Assembly (NCBI GenBank): GCA_014885115.2 | Contig: WKLE02001854.1 | Coordinates: forward strand, 1-18,200 | Direction of reading: 5' to 3' | Length of the DNA stretch: 18,200 nucleotides | DNA from: Asterionellopsis glacialis | Lineage: Eukaryota > Bacillariophyta > Plagiogrammaphyceae > Rhaphoneidales > Asterionellopsidaceae | In this document: in pieces, positions 17,853 through 18,200 of the stretch | How positions within the stretch are numbered: the stretch's first letter is position 1 | Layout of the letters: each line of letters begins with the position of its first letter | Program-made: the position numbers and the translations under genes | The notes under the pieces: generated by a model | What the model was told of the DNA's origin: nothing | Seen by the model: only the letters and a program-made list of their open reading frames with translations | The model's database searches: none

Positions 17853-18200
17853 TGTAGTAGTGCCTTGACCGTGGCAAAAGAGCTTATGCTACATTAAAAA
17901 CAGCTAACTAAACCTACTGCAAAAAGAACTTTTAAGATGCATTGTTCTGTAATATATCTACTTTGGAAAAATAGCATAGAGAGAGCTGTAAAATAGCAAA
18001 AGTAACAAAGTAAAACAATAAAGAGCAAGAAACAATTAGTAGCAAAAAGAAAAAAGTACAAACTGCAACGAGAACGAACCCTAGAGAATAAGAAAAACTT
18101 GAACTACTGCAAGTAAAGAAAGTACAGTATGCCGGCTATTTTTTTATGTTTCTTCTCAATGGGCGTAAATACGAAGGCCAGACTGGATACTCTATTCCTG
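17853..18200. other. Right-edge AT-rich sequence
   Basis: A-rich sequence on the plus strand with no recognisable gene, repeat or RNA gene. It is probably the 3' region of the preceding open frame, and possibly the start of something beyond the window. Confidence 0.4.

Noticed and set aside
1..18200. tRNA, rRNA or spliceosomal RNA genes and CRISPR arrays
   Set aside because: Looked by eye for B-box-like GGTTCRANNCC, U6-like motifs and regularly spaced repeats; none was convincing. A covariance-model scan would be needed to exclude small RNAs.

Overview
The window looks like nuclear DNA of a photosynthetic stramenopile, most likely a diatom. It is AT-rich and compact, with genes on both strands, short GT-AG introns (77 to 112 nt where I can place them) and all three standard stop codons in use. 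The voltage-gated proton channel, the CLC exchanger, the ankyrin protein and the bacterial-type RecG with a signal-anchor-like leader all fit a diatom. The species cannot be fixed from sequence alone.

Layout: 1-745 (minus) is a decayed piggyBac-type (DDE_Tnp_1_7) transposase running off the left edge, followed by about 1.6 kb of AT-rich sequence holding only an acidic coding relic. 2555-3633 (plus, one intron) is a voltage-gated proton channel. 7525-4014 (minus) is a RecG helicase split into two frames by what looks like a one-base homopolymer deletion. 9456-8122 (minus) is an ankyrin-repeat protein, divergent from 9864-10724 (plus), an acyl-protein-thioesterase-like hydrolase. 11734-12588 (plus, probably two introns) encodes little more than the NADP(H)-binding domain III of a proton-translocating transhydrogenase. 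16154-13077 (minus) is a ClC-7-like chloride/proton exchanger with two CBS domains. 17178-17852 (plus) encodes an unrecognised membrane protein.

How the genes work together: there is no operon and no evident pathway cluster. Three loci (Hv1, CLC, transhydrogenase domain III) belong to families linked to proton movement, but they have separate promoters and orientations, so I treat this as coincidence. The items most worth a second look are the domain-III-only transhydrogenase with altered NADP-site residues, the RecG frame break at an A6 run, the Asp at the CLC proton-glutamate position with a ClC-7-like dileucine signal, the His-substituted Hv1 S4 signature, and a 10-bp CRE-like motif shared by the Hv1 promoter and the ankyrin/thioesterase divergent promoter.
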